Origin: Gammaproteobacteria bacterium
Lineage (GTDB): Bacteria > Pseudomonadota > Gammaproteobacteria > Pseudomonadales > Pseudomonadaceae
Reading direction: 5' to 3'
Assembly (NCBI GenBank): GCA_012735335.1
Contig: JAAYHO010000422.1
Span: forward strand, 1 to 6,032
DNA: 6,032 nt
Shown here one piece after another: positions 1 through 6,032 of this stretch (positions within the stretch are counted from its first letter, which is position 1; the number at the start of each line of letters is the position of its first letter). The notes below the pieces were generated by a model. The model saw only the letters and a program-made list of their open reading frames with translations. It ran no database searches and was not told the origin of the DNA. Position numbers and translations under genes: made by a program.

Positions 1-439
1 GGTAGTCGAGCATCGAGGCCAGGGTGGTGGATTTGCCCGAGCCTGCGGCACCGACCACCAGGATCAGGCCCCGGTCGAGCATGACCAGCTTTTCCAGTAC
101 CGGTGGCAGACCCAGCTCGGCGATACGCGGGATCTTGTTGTTGATGTGCCGTACCACCATGGCCACTTCGCCACGCTGGTAGTAGACGTTGACCCGGAAG
201 CGGCCGGCATTGGGCACACCTACTGCCAGGTTCATTTCCAGCTTGCGCTCGAATTCGGCGATCTGCTTCTGGCTCATCAGCTGATAGGCCAGTTGCTTGA
301 CGGAACCGGGGGCCAGCGGCAGCTTTTCCAGCGGGTGGTAATGCCCTTCCCGTTTGAGAGTAACGGGGGCACCTACGCTGAAGAACAGATCCGAGCCGTT
401 TTTCTCGGAGAGCACGTGCAGATAGCGGAAAACATCCAT
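1..439 (-). CDS. PilT/PilU-family type IV pilus ATPase, N-terminal part (cut by left window edge)
   Basis: This is the first 146 codons of a cytoplasmic hexameric ATPase of the PilT/PilU family, which powers or assists type IV pilus retraction (twitching motility). The visible part holds the N-terminal PAS-like domain, with SEKNGSDLFFSVGAPV near residues 11-26 and GRFRVNVYYQRGE at 79-91. The start of the RecA-like core follows, with RGLILVVG and a Walker A loop GAAGSGKST at 130-138. Family members usually have Thr as the third residue of that loop; here it is Ala. The FRVNV..QRGE wording and STTLASMLDY resemble PilU more than PilT from memory, but the C-terminal half that would decide is outside the window. 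The chosen ATG (437-439) gives the expected N-terminus. Only a weak AGGA lies 11 bases upstream. It starts 39 bases after the plsC stop on the same strand with no visible terminator, so it is probably cotranscribed with the cluster. Confidence 0.88.
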   Translation of the reverse strand, partial: MDVFRYLHVLSEKNGSDLFFSVGAPVTLKREGHYHPLEKLPLAPGSVKQLAYQLMSQKQIAEFERKLEMNLAVGVPNAGRFRVNVYYQRGEVAMVVRHINNKIPRIAELGLPPVLEKLVMLDRGLILVVGAAGSGKSTTLASMLDY

Positions 440-478
440 GGAGAGTACCGTCCTGGCCAGATCAGTTCACAGCTTAGC

Positions 479-1213
479 TCAGCTGGGGTGTATTTCGAGC
501 ATCGTTTGCTGGATCCAGCCTTCCGCCTTCTTATGGGCTTCGACGATGGAGCGGGGGTCCGAGCCGCTGGGGTAGATTGGCGGGCCGATGCGTACCTGCA
601 CGGTACCGGCGCGCTTGCCCCAGCCCCGGCGCGGCCAGAATACCCCGGCATTATGGGCAATGGGGATCAGCGGTACATTGTTGGCACAGGCCAGCGCGGC
701 ACCGCCACGGCTGAACTTGATCGGCTGACCGGGCTCGACCCGGGTGCCTTCGGGAAACACCAGCACCCAGATGCCCTGTCGCAGCCGTTGTCCGCCGATG
801 CGGTTCAGCTGTTGCAGGGAGTTGCGCGCCTTGCTGCGGTCGATGGCGATGGGTCGCAGCAGGGCGAAGGCCCAGCCGAAGAAGGGCACATACAGCAGGG
901 ACTTCTTGATCAACTGGGTCTGCGGCTCGAAGATCAGCTGCAGGAAGAAGGTCTCCCAGGTGCTCTGGTGGTTGGCGACGATCACCCCCGCCTGCGCCGG
1001 AATGTTCTCCTGACCGCTCACCTGATAATCGATACCCACCACGACCCGCGCCAACCAGATGGCCAGGCGGCACCACCACTGCATCACCACCCGGAAGCGC
1101 AGGCGATAGGGCAGCAGCAGTCCGATCAGCAGCATGGGGACAGCCCAGAGCACGGCGCTGGTGGACAGCAGCAGATAGAACAGGGTGACGCGCAGGGCCA
1201 TCAACACGGACAT
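479..1213 (-). CDS. plsC: 1-acyl-sn-glycerol-3-phosphate acyltransferase (PlsC/LPLAT family)
   Basis: Predicted inner-membrane acyltransferase of 244 residues, the usual PlsC size. The family moves an acyl chain onto lysophosphatidic acid to make phosphatidic acid. Residues 6-34 are strongly hydrophobic and fit an N-terminal membrane anchor. Acyltransferase motif I is NHQSTWE at 81-87, with His82 as the expected catalytic base; the acidic residue is Glu87 rather than the more common Asp (HX4E instead of HX4D). Motif II is FGWAFALLRPIAIDR (112-126), motif III FPEGTR (153-158), and motif IV VPLIPIAHN (180-188). The start lies 2 bases after the gmhB stop, with GGAAA 7 bases upstream inside the end of gmhB, so translation is probably coupled. 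A second ATG at codon 5 is a possible alternative. The Pseudomonas homologue beside gmhB has been called lptA; other lyso-lipid acceptors cannot be excluded. Confidence 0.92.
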   Translation of the reverse strand: MSVLMALRVTLFYLLLSTSAVLWAVPMLLIGLLLPYRLRFRVVMQWWCRLAIWLARVVVGIDYQVSGQENIPAQAGVIVANHQSTWETFFLQLIFEPQTQLIKKSLLYVPFFGWAFALLRPIAIDRSKARNSLQQLNRIGGQRLRQGIWVLVFPEGTRVEPGQPIKFSRGGAALACANNVPLIPIAHNAGVFWPRRGWGKRAGTVQVRIGPPIYPSGSDPRSIVEAHKKAEGWIQQTMLEIHPS

Positions 1214-1215
1214 GG

Positions 1216-1749
1216 TCAGGTTTCCAGCAGGTGGTTGGCTACGGCAGCCAGATTATCGAATACCAGAGTGCCCGCAGGCAGCTCTTTCTGTTCGGTCTGC
1301 ACGCCCTTGCCGGTGCGTACCAGATAGGGTCGACAGCCGACCGCCGCGCCCGCCTGCAGATCCCGCAGGCTGTCACCGACCGTAGGAACACCCTCCAACG
1401 GGACCTGGAAGTGCTCGCCGATGGCTCGGAACAGACCGGGGAGGGGTTTGCGGCAGTCGCAGCCATCATCCGGGCCATGGGGACAGTGGCGGATCAGCTC
1501 GATCCGGCCGCCCTGCTCGGCTACCAGTTCGCGCAGGCGCTGGTGCATGGCCTCCAGCGTCTGCTCATCAAAATAGCCCCGGGCCAGACCGGACTGGTTG
1601 GTGGCGACTGCCACCGTCCAGCCAGCCTGGCTCAGGCGCGCAATGGCTTCAATCGAGCCCGGCAGAGGAATCCATTCCTCCAGCGACTTGATGAAGGCGT
1701 CGGAGTCTTGGTTGATGACTCCGTCGCGGTCGAGGATGACCAGCTTCAT
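1216..1749 (-). CDS. gmhB: D-glycero-beta-D-manno-heptose 1,7-bisphosphate 7-phosphatase
   Basis: Cytoplasmic HAD-superfamily phosphatase of 177 residues, typical for GmhB. It removes the C7 phosphate of heptose 1,7-bisphosphate in the ADP-heptose pathway that feeds the LPS inner core. HAD motif I is LDRDGVIN (6-13), with Asp7 as nucleophile and Asp9 as general acid. Motif II is ATNQSG (49-54), and motif III/IV includes CRKP (99-102) with Lys101 and GDSLRD (125-130). The GmhB-specific zinc loop is clear: [11 protein letters not shown] at 89-99 supplies Cys89, His91, Cys97 and Cys99. The ATG overlaps the glyS stop as ATGA. No Shine-Dalgarno sequence is visible in front of it, so it likely depends on ribosomes finishing glyS. 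Histidinol-phosphate phosphatases have a related fold, but the zinc loop, length and lack of a his gene context favour GmhB. Confidence 0.95.
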   Translation of the reverse strand: MKLVILDRDGVINQDSDAFIKSLEEWIPLPGSIEAIARLSQAGWTVAVATNQSGLARGYFDEQTLEAMHQRLRELVAEQGGRIELIRHCPHGPDDGCDCRKPLPGLFRAIGEHFQVPLEGVPTVGDSLRDLQAGAAVGCRPYLVRTGKGVQTEQKELPAGTLVFDNLAAVANHLLET

Positions 1750-3800
1750 CCGAGCAGGGAGATATCGGCCACGCCGAGGAACAGGCCGCGCAGGCGCGCC
1801 AGCAGCGCGTAGCGGTTGGCCTTGATGCGTTCATCATCGGCATTCACCAGCACCTGGTCGAAGAACGCATCGACCGGTTCGCGCAGGCTGGCCAGGTGCG
1901 TCAGGGTCGCGTTGTACTGACGCTGCTGGGCCAGCGGGGCGACCTCGGCCTCGGCGGCGGCCACGGCGCTGGCCAGGGCCTGCTCGGCAGCTTCGCCAAG
2001 CAGCGACTGATCCACTGCGCCGGGCGTGCTGTCGGCCTTGGCGAGAATATTGGCAACCCGTTTGTTGGCGGCGGCCAGTGCCTCGGCTTCCGGCAGACGG
2101 CGGAACGCCTGCACTGCCTGCACCCGCTGGTCGAAGTCCAGCGGTGAATCGGGATGTACTGCCCGCACCGACTGGTACACGGCCACATCGATGCCTTCGT
2201 CCTCGTAACGGGCACGCAGGCGGTCGAAGATGAAGTCCTGCAGCTGATCGACCAGACCTTCGCTCTTCACCGCAGTACCGTACTGGTTCACCGCAGTCTG
2301 CAGGGCGGTGTGCAGGTCGAGTTCGAGTTTCTTCTCGATCAGGATGCGCAGCACGCCCAGCGCGGCGCGGCGCAGGGCGTAGGGGTCCTTGCTGCCGGTG
2401 GGCAGCATGCCGATACCGAAGATACCGGCCAGGGTATCCAGCTTGTCGGCCAGCGCCACCGCGGCACCGGTCAGGGTGGCGGGCAGTTCGGCACCGGCGC
2501 CCCGGGGCATGTACTGCTCATTCAGTGCCAGTGCCACATCCTCGGGTTCGCCGTCGTGCTGGGCGTAGTAGTAACCGGCAATGCCCTGCAGTTCGGGGAA
2601 CTCACCGACCATCTCGCTGGCCAGGTCGCACTTGCTCAGCAGACCGGCGCGGGCGGCGTTGGCCGGATTGCCGCCGATGCTCTCGGCAATGAAGGCAGCC
2701 AGACTGGAAACCCGCAGGGCCTTGTCGTAGACGCTGCCCAGTTCGGCCTGGAACACCACGTTGGCCAGCCGCTGGTTGTTGTCCTGCAGCGGGTGCTTGA
2801 GGTCCTGCTGGAAGAAGAACTCGGCATCGGTCAGGCGCGGGCGAACGACCTTCTCGTTACCGGCAACGATCTGCGCCGGGTCCTTGCTGTCGATGTTGGA
2901 TACGGTGATGAAGCGCGGCAGCAGCTTGCCGTTGGCGTCCAGCAGGCAGAAGTATTTCTGGTTGTCCTGCATGGTGGAGATCAGCGCTTCCTGGGGCACG
3001 TCGAGGAAGCGTTCCTCGAAGCTGCACACCAGCGGCACCGGCCATTCGACCAGTGCGGTGACCTCGTCCAGCAGACTGTCCGGCACGATGGCGCTGCCCT
3101 GCTGCTCGGCGGCCAGCTCGGCTACCCGCGTGCTGATCAGCTGACGGCGTTCAGCAAAATCGGCAATCACATGGGCCTGGCGCAGGTCATCCACATAGCT
3201 GGCCGGGCTGCTGATGGTCACCGCCTCAGGGTGATGGAAGCGGTGGCCGCGGGACTGCTGTCCGGCCTGCTGGGAGAGGATCTGGCAGGGCACTACCTGC
3301 GCGCCCAGCAGCATCACCAGCCACTGGGTCGGGCGAACGAATTCGGTCTTGCCGGCACCCCAGCGCATGCGCTTGGGAATCGGCAGGTCAGCCAGTGCCT
3401 CATCCACGATACCGGGCAGCAGCTCGGCGGCGGCCTGGCCGGGAATATTCTGTACAAAACGCAGGCGCGGACCGCTCTGGTCCAGCTCGCTCAGCTCCAC
3501 GCCGCACTTGCGGGCAAAGCCCAGCGCGGCCTGGGTTGGCTGGCCTTCGGCATCAAAGGCAGCCTTTACTGGCGGGCCGTCCATCTGCTGGGTGCGGTCG
3601 GGCTGCTGGGTGGACAGCTGTTCCACCATCACCGCCAGGCGCCGGGGCGCGGCGTAGCAACGGGCACCTTGATGGGCCAGCCCGGCAGCTTGCAGTCCTT
3701 TCTCGACCCCAGCGAGGAAGGCTTCGGCCAGCGTTTTCAGGGCCTTGGGGGGCAGCTCTTCGGTGCCCAGTTCAACCAGAAAATCCTCAGCCTGCATCAT
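1746..3800 (-). CDS. glyS: glycine--tRNA ligase beta subunit
   Basis: Beta chain (684 residues, normal length) of the alpha2-beta2 bacterial glycyl-tRNA synthetase, the subunit that binds tRNA(Gly). The N-terminus carries the family signature [15 protein letters not shown] (7-21). Other conserved blocks are IPKRMRWG (141-148), RGHRFHHP (184-191), [16 protein letters not shown] (251-266), TMQDNQKYF (276-284) and [13 protein letters not shown] (318-330). The HD-like domain region has [20 protein letters not shown] (387-406), ADKLDTL (451-457) and [16 protein letters not shown] (467-482). The C-terminal DALR-like anticodon-binding region spans roughly 570-684 and includes [14 protein letters not shown]. 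Two ATG codons stand in tandem. The first overlaps the glyQ stop (ATGA), but AAGGAGG is 4 bases from the first and 7 from the second, so the true start may be 3797 (683 residues). The stop overlaps the gmhB start by 4 bases. Confidence 0.98.
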   Translation of the reverse strand: MMQAEDFLVELGTEELPPKALKTLAEAFLAGVEKGLQAAGLAHQGARCYAAPRRLAVMVEQLSTQQPDRTQQMDGPPVKAAFDAEGQPTQAALGFARKCGVELSELDQSGPRLRFVQNIPGQAAAELLPGIVDEALADLPIPKRMRWGAGKTEFVRPTQWLVMLLGAQVVPCQILSQQAGQQSRGHRFHHPEAVTISSPASYVDDLRQAHVIADFAERRQLISTRVAELAAEQQGSAIVPDSLLDEVTALVEWPVPLVCSFEERFLDVPQEALISTMQDNQKYFCLLDANGKLLPRFITVSNIDSKDPAQIVAGNEKVVRPRLTDAEFFFQQDLKHPLQDNNQRLANVVFQAELGSVYDKALRVSSLAAFIAESIGGNPANAARAGLLSKCDLASEMVGEFPELQGIAGYYYAQHDGEPEDVALALNEQYMPRGAGAELPATLTGAAVALADKLDTLAGIFGIGMLPTGSKDPYALRRAALGVLRILIEKKLELDLHTALQTAVNQYGTAVKSEGLVDQLQDFIFDRLRARYEDEGIDVAVYQSVRAVHPDSPLDFDQRVQAVQAFRRLPEAEALAAANKRVANILAKADSTPGAVDQSLLGEAAEQALASAVAAAEAEVAPLAQQRQYNATLTHLASLREPVDAFFDQVLVNADDERIKANRYALLARLRGLFLGVADISLLG

Positions 3801-4729
3801 TCGGCCTCCTTCAGTTTGGCCAGTACTTCATCACGCAGCTCCGGAGTGGCCATGGGGAAGCCGAGGCGGGCGCGGGCATGCAGATAGGCATGGGCAATAG
3901 CGCGGGCCAGGGTGCGTACCCGCAGGATATAGCGCTGACGCTCGGTCACCGAGATGGCCCGGCGGGCGTCCAGCAGGTTGAAGGTGTGGGATGCCTTCAT
4001 CACCATTTCATAGGCCGGCAGCGGCAGCTCGGCCTCGATCAGCCGGTTGGCTTCGCTCTCGTAGAAGCTGAACAGCTCGAACAGCTTGTCGACGTTGGCG
4101 TATTCGAAGTTGTAGGTCGACTGCTCCACCTCGTTCTGGTGGAACACGTCGCCGTAGGTGACCTTGCCGAACGGGCCGTCGGAGTAGACCAGGTCGTAGA
4201 CCGAGTCCACGCCCTGCAGATACATGGCCAGGCGTTCCAGGCCGTAGGTGATCTCGCCGGTGACCGGATAGCACTCGACGCCACCGACCTGCTGGAAGTA
4301 GGTGAACTGGGTGACTTCCATGCCGTTGAGCCAGACTTCCCAGCCCAGCCCCCAGGCGCCGAGCGTGGGCGATTCCCAGTTGTCCTCGACCAGGCGCAGA
4401 TCGTGCACCAGCGGGTCGATGCCCAGCGCCTTGAGCGAATCGAAGTACAGCTCGACGATGTTGTCCGGGTTCGGCTTCATCACCACCTGGTACTGGTAGT
4501 AATGCTGCAGGCGGTTAGGGTTTTCGCCGTAGCGGCCATCGGTGGGGCGGCGCGAAGGCTGCACATAGGCCGCGTTCCACGGCTCGGGCCCGAGCGCGCG
4601 CAGGAAAGTGGCCGGGTGGAAGGTGCCGGCCCCGACTTCAAGATCGAGCGGCTGGATCAGCACGCAGCCCTGTGCCGCCCAGTAGGCGTTGAGGCGGGTG
4701 ATCAGGTCCTGGAAGGTGGGTCCGGTCAT
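3797..4729 (-). CDS. glyQ: glycine--tRNA ligase alpha subunit
   Basis: Catalytic alpha chain (310 residues) of heterotetrameric class II glycyl-tRNA synthetase, which activates glycine with ATP; it works only with the GlyS chain encoded next. Hallmarks are [18 protein letters not shown] (5-22), [20 protein letters not shown] (29-48), [20 protein letters not shown] (55-74), [20 protein letters not shown] (115-134), [11 protein letters not shown] (140-150), [20 protein letters not shown] (158-177) and [20 protein letters not shown] (247-266). The reading frame stays open upstream to 4990, but homology starts at MTGPTFQDL, so I chose the ATG at 4727-4729. An ATG four codons earlier (4741) is the only near alternative. 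Neither has a recognisable Shine-Dalgarno sequence. This is the first gene of the leftward cluster; a TATAAT box lies about 30 bases upstream. Confidence 0.97.
   Translation of the reverse strand: MTGPTFQDLITRLNAYWAAQGCVLIQPLDLEVGAGTFHPATFLRALGPEPWNAAYVQPSRRPTDGRYGENPNRLQHYYQYQVVMKPNPDNIVELYFDSLKALGIDPLVHDLRLVEDNWESPTLGAWGLGWEVWLNGMEVTQFTYFQQVGGVECYPVTGEITYGLERLAMYLQGVDSVYDLVYSDGPFGKVTYGDVFHQNEVEQSTYNFEYANVDKLFELFSFYESEANRLIEAELPLPAYEMVMKASHTFNLLDARRAISVTERQRYILRVRTLARAIAHAYLHARARLGFPMATPELRDEVLAKLKEAE
3805..3811 (-). promoter_or_regulatory. Strong Shine-Dalgarno sequence of glyS inside the glyQ end
   Basis: The minus strand reads AAGGAGG here, a full match to the anti-Shine-Dalgarno core. 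It is embedded in the last codons of glyQ (KLKEAE). Spacing is 4 bases to the first ATG of glyS and 7 to the second, so it favours the second ATG. It should keep beta-chain synthesis high and matched to alpha. Confidence 0.8.
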
Positions 4730-4759
4730 TGCGGTGCACATGCGGCGGAAAAGCGTTCG

Positions 4760-4765
4760 ATTATA
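4760..4765 (-). promoter_or_regulatory. Candidate -10 box of the glyQ-glyS-gmhB-plsC cluster
   Basis: The minus strand reads CCCTTATAATCG, containing a perfect TATAAT consensus, the only AT-rich spot in a very GC-rich spacer. A start about 7 bases downstream would leave a leader of roughly 25 bases before the glyQ ATG. No convincing -35 hexamer is seen at 15-19 bases upstream (17 bases gives CCGCGT) and there is no TGn extension, so the promoter call rests on the -10 box and its position. Confidence 0.45.
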
Positions 4766-4818
4766 AGGGCAAGACGCCGGCCACGCGGGGCGCGGGCGCG
4801 ATCCCGGGGTGCTTCGAA

Positions 4819-4834
4819 CTTGCGCCGGGGCAAG
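4819..4834. repeat. Short inverted repeat CTTGC-N6-GCAAG in the divergent spacer
   Basis: A perfect 5-base dyad (CTTGC, six-base gap, GCAAG) lies 46 bases before the aminopropyltransferase ATG and about 55 bases upstream of the glyQ -10 box. A second overlapping dyad, CCCGG at 4803-4807 with CCGGG at 4825-4829, also exists. The position would suit an operator or a leader hairpin. Such short dyads are frequent by chance in GC-rich DNA, and no factor is recognised. Confidence 0.2.
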
Positions 4835-4869
4835 GCTTTGTCGAGGATGGAATCTGTCATCCACCCACC

Positions 4870-4875
4870 AAGGAA
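4870..4875 (+). promoter_or_regulatory. Ribosome binding site that sets the aminopropyltransferase start
   Basis: AAGGAA lies 5 bases before the ATG at 4881. The reading frame remains open upstream to an ATG at 4809, but that start has no comparable site and would add 24 residues outside the GC-rich coding pattern, so 4881 is preferred. Confidence 0.65.
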
Positions 4876-4880
4876 CCCCG

Positions 4881-5645
4881 ATGCCCGCATCCCACGGCCT
4901 CCGTGCCGGACTTCCCGCCGTTTCTTCGCGCCGCTCCGACGGCAGTGTGCTGCTGGCCGATGAGCACACCGGTCTGCAACAGATCCGCATCGCGCGGCAT
5001 CCGGTTTTCGGGGGCCAGCTGTATCTGGATGGCGACTTGCAGATCTCCGAATCCGACGCCGCCTACGGCGTGGCGATGGTCAGCCCGCTGCTGGAATTAC
5101 GGCAGCTGGAACGGGTCGCGATCCTGGGTGGCGGCGATGGTGGGGTGCTGGGCGAACTGCTGCGCAGTCTGGAACCGCTGGACCATGTGCCAACCGAATT
5201 GACGATGATCGAGATCGACGCACGCGTGATCGAGCTGTGCCGCGAACACCTGCCGGCGGTCTGCGGCGAAGCCTTCGACAACCCCCGCGCCCACGTCGTG
5301 GTTGGCGATGCGTTCGCCTGGATCGCGCAGGCGCGCGGGCTGGATGCGGTGATCTACGATCTGACGATGGACCCGGTGCGCGAGAACCAGAGCCGGGCCG
5401 CCTTCATCACCGACATCGTCGCCAAGATCGCGGCTGCGCTGCGTCCCGGCGGCGTTTTCAGCATGCAGTGCTGCGGCCATGGCCGCGCCGATGCCGCCGA
5501 CCGCGACGAGCGCCGCCGCCTGCTGCCGCTGATCCGCGAGGCAGTCGATGCCCACTTCGAGAACCGCTGCGAACAGGATGTGCTGGTGCCGTCCTACCGC
5601 GATCTGTGGACCTTCCTGAGCGCGCGCAAGCCGATGCCGGGCTGA
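4881..5645 (+). CDS. Spermidine-synthase-like aminopropyltransferase homologue (atypical active site)
   Basis: Predicted cytoplasmic Rossmann-fold protein of 254 residues, shorter than E. coli SpeE (about 288). SpeE moves an aminopropyl group from decarboxylated S-adenosylmethionine to putrescine. The N-terminal beta domain includes [20 protein letters not shown] (44-63), matching the family block before the nucleotide site. The glycine-rich loop is [14 protein letters not shown] (81-94), followed by [12 protein letters not shown] (109-120) with the acidic residue that binds the cofactor ribose, then VVGDAF (140-145). The C-terminal [10 protein letters not shown] (236-245) fits the family's P-[ST]-Y...WxF block. 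Two catalytic-region blocks differ: the usual YHE is YGV (62-64), and the usual D-x-TDP is DLTMDP (160-165) with one extra residue. Membership in the family is clear, but substrate and activity are not. No speD decarboxylase gene is nearby. It is divergent from glyQ. Confidence 0.8.
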   Translation: MPASHGLRAGLPAVSSRRSDGSVLLADEHTGLQQIRIARHPVFGGQLYLDGDLQISESDAAYGVAMVSPLLELRQLERVAILGGGDGGVLGELLRSLEPLDHVPTELTMIEIDARVIELCREHLPAVCGEAFDNPRAHVVVGDAFAWIAQARGLDAVIYDLTMDPVRENQSRAAFITDIVAKIAAALRPGGVFSMQCCGHGRADAADRDERRRLLPLIREAVDAHFENRCEQDVLVPSYRDLWTFLSARKPMPG

Positions 5646-5729
5646 GGTCTTCCGGCACGCATGGCCGCCGGCGTGCTCGGGTAGACTTGGGTGCATCCTG
5701 CGGCCACGCCGCGCTGCCGTTGATCGCGC

Positions 5730-6032
5730 ATGCCCAGCTCTCCACCGCCGCGCCCGGCCGTGCCCGGACGTTTTCCCGACAACACCCGGCTGAGTCTGGA
5801 AAGGGTGCTGACGGCGCTGGCCGAGGATGGCTACATCAGTCATGAGGACATCGGCCGCGCGCGTCAGGCGGTACGCGAACAGCGCACCGGCGTGGACATC
5901 CACCCGCTGGTGCTGATCGCCAATCTGAAATTCCGCAACCGGCGCCGGCCCGATGCCGAACTGAATCTGGAAACCCTGACCCACTGGCTCGCGCAGCAGG
6001 CCGGGGTGCGCTATCTGCGCATCGATCCGACC
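5730..6032 (+). CDS. GspE/PilB-family ATPase, N-terminal domain (cut by right window edge)
   Basis: The first 101 codons of a protein whose N-terminus resembles the GspE/PilB N-terminal domain (GspII_E_N/MshEN type) of secretion and type IV pilus assembly ATPases. A proline-rich start (MPSSPPPRPAVPGR) is followed by LERVLTALAEDGYISHEDIG (23-42), then HPLVLIANLKF (58-68), LNLETLTHWLAQQAGVRYLR (78-97) and IDPT (98-101). The pattern of a helical arm, HPL..IA, and wLA...g..Y..IDP is typical of this domain. The Walker ATPase core lies beyond the edge, so subfamily (type II secretion GspE or pilus PilB) cannot be settled. An in-frame TGA at 5721-5723 makes the ATG at 5730 the first possible one; no good Shine-Dalgarno sequence precedes it, and GTG codons at 5760 and 5805 are alternatives. 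It starts 84 bases after the aminopropyltransferase on the same strand. Confidence 0.72.
   Translation, partial: MPSSPPPRPAVPGRFPDNTRLSLERVLTALAEDGYISHEDIGRARQAVREQRTGVDIHPLVLIANLKFRNRRRPDAELNLETLTHWLAQQAGVRYLRIDPT

Noticed and set aside
471..484. Three AGCT copies at five-base steps between plsC and the ATPase gene
   Set aside because: Too short to be a meaningful repeat and partly inside the plsC stop region.
146..1327. A 393-residue open frame on the plus strand, antisense to plsC and neighbours
   Set aside because: Spans three real minus-strand genes, with a His/Gln/Gly-rich translation and no motif.
2154..3887. A 577-residue open frame on the plus strand, antisense to glyS
   Set aside because: Low-complexity translation rich in Gly, Gln, His, Leu and Val with no recognisable domain. 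It is the expected by-product of GC-rich codon bias opposite the certain glyS gene.
3395..4963. A 522-residue open frame on the plus strand, antisense to glyQ and the glyS start
   Set aside because: No family resemblance and it lies opposite highly conserved glyQ; it even runs into the spacer and the aminopropyltransferase start in another frame. A composition shadow.
4730..4990. N-terminal extension of glyQ up to 4990
   Set aside because: The extra 87 residues are not part of any GlyQ I know, they would overlap the divergent gene's start, and the TATAAT box falls inside them.
5655..5676. Inverted repeat GCACGC-N10-GCGTGC after the aminopropyltransferase stop, as a terminator
   Set aside because: Only six base pairs, a ten-base loop and no T run after it. 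It may be chance in GC-rich DNA.
5681..5686. Possible -10 like GTAGACT sequence before the GspE-like gene
   Set aside because: No -35 hexamer at the right distance and only a partial match; not enough to call a promoter.
5097..5984. A 295-residue open frame on the minus strand, antisense to the aminopropyltransferase
   Set aside because: Crosses two plus-strand genes with clear family motifs and has no domain of its own.

Overview
The window looks like chromosomal DNA of a GC-rich gammaproteobacterium, of Pseudomonadales or Xanthomonadales type. From memory, GlyS and GlyQ read very much like Pseudomonas proteins, including the GlyS C-terminal stretch ending in GVADISLLG. The partial PilU-like protein and the right-hand genes recall xanthomonad or betaproteobacterial homologues more. 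No search was run, so the lineage is a judgement.

Layout: two divergent blocks start from a GC-rich spacer of about 150 bases (4730-4880). Leftward on the minus strand runs a tight cluster: glyQ (glycyl-tRNA synthetase alpha), glyS (beta), gmhB (heptose bisphosphate phosphatase), a plsC-type acyltransferase, and the 5' part of a PilT/PilU-family pilus ATPase cut by the left edge. The first three genes overlap by 4 bases at each junction (ATGA), plsC follows after 2 bases, and the ATPase follows after 39. This looks like one transcript. Rightward on the plus strand are a complete spermidine-synthase-like aminopropyltransferase homologue with an unusual active-site region (4881-5645) and, after 84 bases, the 5' part of a GspE/PilB-family ATPase cut by the right edge.

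How the genes fit together: glyQ and glyS make the two chains of the heterotetrameric bacterial glycyl-tRNA synthetase. gmhB works in the ADP-heptose pathway for LPS inner core, and plsC in phospholipid (phosphatidic acid) synthesis, so the left block joins translation with envelope building. The order glyQ-glyS-gmhB-plsC matches the well-known Pseudomonas cluster near the replication origin, but here plsC is followed by a pilus ATPase rather than standing beside gyrB. Secretion/pilus ATPase genes of two different subfamilies lie at the two edges.

Most of the window is ordinary housekeeping sequence. I see no mobile element, CRISPR array, tRNA or rRNA. The points most worth checking are the atypical aminopropyltransferase, the ATPase genes on both sides, the possible lineage mismatch between the two blocks, and the divergent spacer with a small inverted repeat.
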